A DNA stretch of 64,000 bases, taken from assembly GCF_042682565.1 (NCBI RefSeq), contig NZ_JBHUIC010000003.1. The stretch is one strand, 5' to 3'. The position numbers and the translations under genes are program-made. Source of the DNA: Pistricoccus aurantiacus (GTDB lineage: Bacteria; Pseudomonadota; Gammaproteobacteria; Pseudomonadales; Halomonadaceae). Below, piece after piece: positions 63,265-64,000 of the stretch. A model generated the notes under the pieces. It made no database searches. It was not told the origin of the DNA and was given only the letters and a program-made list of their open reading frames with translations. Every line of letters begins with the position of its first letter. The stretch's first letter is position 1.

Positions 63265-64000
63265 CGTCGTGCATCCATCCGCGAATGATCATTGCCACCA
63301 TACGGGGGTCCTCCTGGGCCATGTTCTGCAGTATTTCCATGCCCTGCGCGTGGGCGGACACCTTGGGCTGCTGTCCGCTCGGTTCGTAAAGATCGTCTTC
63401 CGTCTCGTCGGCGTCATCCGCTTCACCGGATACGGCGCCAGAGGAATCGCTGCCCGTTTCGTCGTCGCCGACGCTGGCCTGGAAGCGCTGGGGCTGCGTT
63501 GTTGCCTGGGTGTAGCGCTTGATGAAAGGACGCAGCAGCAGCCAATAAAGCACCAGGAAGACCAGCGCCACCAGCAGATAGCGGCCGAGCGTGAAGCCCA
63601 GGCGCTGAAGCTCCGGGGATTGCCACCAGGCCGGCTCCAGGGCGGCTTCGACGGCTTTCTGGCGGAAGGGCTGATTGACCACGACGATTTCATCGCCGCG
63701 GACCTCGGAATAGCCCATGGCCTGGCGCACCAGCCGTTCGATCTGAGCGATCTCGCTTTCCGCCAGAGGGACCTGCTCCGCTTCGCCTTCCTCGTTCTGG
63801 GTATGGCGATAGTCCACCACCACCGCCGCGCTCAGGCGCTCGACGCGACCGCGCTGATACTGCACGTGAGCGATGTTGCGATCGACCTCGTAATTGATCA
63901 CGCTGTCCCGCTGCACGTCGTCCGGGGACTGCTTTTCCGCCTGAGCGGTATTGGCGCCCTGGGCGTTCGTCGCGTTCTCGCCATTGCCCTCCGCCTGAAT
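63257..64000 (-). CDS. fliF: flagellar M-ring protein FliF, C-terminal part
   Basis: The frame enters from the right edge and runs to a stop at 63257, giving about 247 residues. It shows DSVINYEVDRNIAHVQYQRG, then RVERLSAAVVVDYR, the C-terminal membrane helix (LGRYLLVALVFLVLYWLLLR) and the FliG-binding tail ending EDPRMVAMIIRGWMHDDA. FliF forms the MS ring in the inner membrane. The start codon and N-terminal ring domains lie beyond the window. Confidence 0.96.
   Translation of the reverse strand: MQAEGNGENATNAQGANTAQAEKQSPDDVQRDSVINYEVDRNIAHVQYQRGRVERLSAAVVVDYRHTQNEEGEAEQVPLAESEIAQIERLVRQAMGYSEVRGDEIVVVNQPFRQKAVEAALEPAWWQSPELQRLGFTLGRYLLVALVFLVLYWLLLRPFIKRYTQATTQPQRFQASVGDDETGSDSSGAVSGEADDADETEDDLYEPSGQQPKVSAHAQGMEILQNMAQEDPRMVAMIIRGWMHDDA

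Overview
The window looks like a chromosomal segment of a GC-rich gammaproteobacterium, most likely a Halomonadaceae member (Halomonas or a relative). That assignment is an inference from the enterobacterial-style flagellar gene order (flgNMA / flgBCDEFGHIJKL / fliFGHIJKLMNOPQR), the GlgE-type glycogen/trehalose cluster and general protein character; no rRNA or species marker is present.

Layout. (1) 1-946, minus: 5' part of xdhA (xanthine dehydrogenase small subunit), cut by the window edge. (2) 1093-1288: two identical tandem tRNA-Asn(GUU) genes. (3) About 1.3-17.3 kb: an accessory island. It starts with a broken membrane-protein gene resembling conjugation-element proteins and ends with fossils of a sigma factor and an insertion sequence. 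In between lie two plus-strand genes with CARDB/Ig-like domains (1961-4443) and, convergent with them, a minus-strand operon of a 1843-aa protein, a 100-aa protein and a 1407-aa protein, followed by a TPR/winged-helix regulator. The two giant proteins share a core of roughly 1000 residues but end in different enzymatic domains: an alpha/beta-hydrolase with a sugar-binding-like tail in one, a papain-like cysteine protease in the other. I do not recognise this as a described system, and it is the best candidate for something new here.

(4) 17446-37954, plus: a tightly packed cluster for alpha-glucan and trehalose metabolism: glgA, a GlgB-like pseudoenzyme, treZ, malQ, treY, a DUF2934 gene, glgX, glgE, a treS-maltokinase fusion and glgB. 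TreY/TreZ release trehalose from glucan. TreS/maltokinase turn trehalose into maltose-1-phosphate, GlgE and GlgB rebuild glucan from it, GlgA elongates from sugar nucleotide, and GlgX/MalQ debranch and rearrange. Most junctions are 4-nt or similar overlaps, indicating translational coupling.

(5) 38022-40048, minus: an orphan BrnA-like antitoxin and ligB. (6) 40094-43250, minus: flgA and, from their own sigma-28 promoter, flgM-flgN plus a PAS chemoreceptor. (7) 43417-53759, plus: flgBCDEFGHIJ and flgKL, the latter with a near-perfect sigma-28 promoter. (8) 53833-64000, minus: fliR back to fliF, converging on flgL at a hairpin terminator; fliF is cut by the window edge.
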